From contig CAYZCW010000002.1 in the NCBI GenBank assembly GCA_964477035.1, positions 186,001 through 250,000 of the forward strand: a stretch of 64,000 bases of DNA, given 5' to 3'. Below are positions 62,877-64,000 of the stretch, piece after piece. The stretch is from SLSG01 sp964477035 (lineage in GTDB: Bacteria > Bacteroidota > Bacteroidia > Bacteroidales > UBA7960). Position numbers and translations under genes: made by a program. Within the stretch, counting starts at the first letter, position 1; each line of letters begins with the position of its first letter. Under the pieces are notes generated by a model. It made no database searches and was not told where the DNA came from. It was given only the letters and a program-made list of their open reading frames with translations.

Positions 62877-64000
62877 TCAGAGGAATTTCTCCTGGAATAG
62901 TTTTTCCAGGGCGTACAAATCATCCCTCAGGCGGGCGGCTTCCAGAAAGTCAAGCGCCTTGGCCGCCGCCGTCATGTCCTTGCGTACACCCTGAATGGCC
63001 TTTTGAAGCTGTTCCTTGTTCATGTACCGAATGACCGGGTCGGCAGCCAGGTTGACCTCCTGCTGCTCCACATAGGCAGCCGCCTTCACCGGCCCTGCCA
63101 CACTGGCCTGCCCATGGATCGAACCGACCGTTTTCCGGATCTGGGCAGGGGTGATGTTGTTTTCCAGGTTGTACCTGGTCTGTTTTTGCCGCTTGTAATC
63201 CGTGGCTTCCATGGCCAGTCTCATGGAACGGGTGATCTTGTCGGCATACATGATCACCCTGGAATTGATGTTGCGTGCCGCCCTCCCGGCTGTCTGTATC
63301 AGGGAGCGCTCAGACCGGAGGAAACCTTCCTTGTCGGCATCGAGTATGGCCACCAGGGACACTTCCGGCAGGTCCAGTCCCTCCCTGAGCAGGTTCACCC
63401 CCACCAGCACATCGAATTTTCCCAGGCGCAGCTCGCGCAGGATCTCCACCCGTTCCAGGGTGTCCACATCGCTGTGTATGAAGCGGCAGCGGATCCCGGC
63501 CTGAGACAGGTATTTGCTGAGTTCCTCGGTCATTCTCTTGGTAAGGGTGGTCACAAGCACCCGCTCATGAACCTCGGTACGCTTTTGGATTTCTTCCAGA
63601 AGATCGTCCACCTGGTTCAAACTGGGCCGGACGTCAATCTCCGGCTCCAACAGACCCGTTGGCCGGATCACTTGTTCGACCACGACCCCCTCACTGCGGT
63701 TCAGTTCATAATCGGCCGGTGTGGCGCTGACGAAGATGACCTGGTTCATCAGGGCTTCAAACTCCTCGAATTTCAAAGGCCTGTTGTCCAAAGCAGCGGG
63801 CAACCTGAATCCGTATTCGACCAGGTTTTGCTTTCTGGAGAAATCCCCTCCGTACATGGCATGCACCTGCGGAATGGTCGCATGGCTTTCGTCCACCACC
63901 ATCAGAAAATCCTCCGGAAAATAATCCAGCAGACAAAAGGGTCTGGAGCCTGGTTTGCGGCCGTCAAAATAGCGGGAATAGTTCTCAATACCGGAGCAAT
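62877..64000 (-). CDS. uvrB: excinuclease ABC subunit UvrB (5' end missing)
   Basis: C-terminal ~374 residues of the damage-recognition helicase of nucleotide excision repair; the gene runs off the right edge, so the Walker A motif and beta-hairpin are missing. Seen: [14 protein letters not shown] at the window edge, [19 protein letters not shown], helicase motifs [16 protein letters not shown] and QTAGRAARN, and the C-terminal UVR motif ([18 protein letters not shown]) that binds UvrC. The ATG at 63902 is internal. Operon with the M23 gene. Confidence 0.96.
   Translation of the reverse strand, partial: CSGIENYSRYFDGRKPGSRPFCLLDYFPEDFLMVVDESHATIPQVHAMYGGDFSRKQNLVEYGFRLPAALDNRPLKFEEFEALMNQVIFVSATPADYELNRSEGVVVEQVIRPTGLLEPEIDVRPSLNQVDDLLEEIQKRTEVHERVLVTTLTKRMTEELSKYLSQAGIRCRFIHSDVDTLERVEILRELRLGKFDVLVGVNLLREGLDLPEVSLVAILDADKEGFLRSERSLIQTAGRAARNINSRVIMYADKITRSMRLAMEATDYKRQKQTRYNLENNITPAQIRKTVGSIHGQASVAGPVKAAAYVEQQEVNLAADPVIRYMNKEQLQKAIQGVRKDMTAAAKALDFLEAARLRDDLYALEKLFQEKFL

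Overview
This window looks like a contig from an anaerobic, fermentative member of the Bacteroidota, probably Bacteroidales, with fairly GC-rich coding sequence. The evidence is several promoters of the Bacteroidota form TTG-N19/20-TAnnTTTG, near absence of strong Shine-Dalgarno sequences, and phylum-typical genes: stacked FKBP lipoproteins after a DHH phosphoesterase, a DUF2795 protein, a SecA of about 1,090 residues, DUF349, and an alpha-oxoamine synthase of the Bacteroidota type. Both ends cut genes: a DHH phosphoesterase on the left and uvrB on the right. A 100-N assembly gap sits inside the DUF349 gene.

Layout. 1-3.9 kb (+): DHH phosphoesterase, three consecutive FKBP-type prolyl isomerase lipoproteins with one, two and three FKBP domains, and lgt. 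3.9-7.6 kb (-): dnaA, a low-molecular-weight phosphatase, a threonine dehydratase and an RsmI-like methyltransferase. 7.7-9.6 kb (-): a 5'-nucleotidase encoded as two separate exported proteins. 9.6-12.3 kb (-): ribD, an EamA transporter and a YigZ-family gene.

The centrepiece is a hydrogen-metabolism island at 12.3-28.6 kb. Rightward it encodes a trimeric [FeFe]-hydrogenase (NuoE-like, NuoF-like and catalytic HydA subunits), an [FeFe]-hydrogenase-like sensor fused to a histidine kinase, two response-regulator proteins, Rex, RibF, an MBL-fold hydrolase, HydG, two tandem TM1266-type proteins and an Rrf2 regulator. Leftward, from the same intergenic region, come a small [2Fe-2S] protein, a second hydrogenase-like sensor carrying a PAS domain, and a SpoIIE-type phosphatase. 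The divergent region carries two Rex-operator-like palindromes, one over the leftward promoter and one just upstream of the first hydrogenase gene. The simplest reading is an electron-bifurcating hydrogenase controlled by NADH/NAD+ through Rex and by two different candidate H2 sensors. The maturases HydE and HydF are not in the window.

28.7-45 kb: dxs, a ZIP transporter, an aminotransferase, a HAD hydrolase, an S41 protease, a rhomboid protease, smpB, a DUF2795 protein, secA, thioesterase/OsmC/CoA-binding genes, a trans-sulfuration enzyme and a patatin fused to an outer-membrane barrel. 45-64 kb: DUF349, an outer-membrane barrel protein, an FtsX/LolC-type permease, a ClpB lacking its N-domain, a dicarboxylate/amino-acid symporter, rimM-rpsP, dnaE, trxA, a DUF58 protein, a PAS sensor with no output domain, an alpha-oxoamine synthase, an M23 peptidase and uvrB. 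No tRNA, rRNA, CRISPR array, transposase or phage gene was seen.
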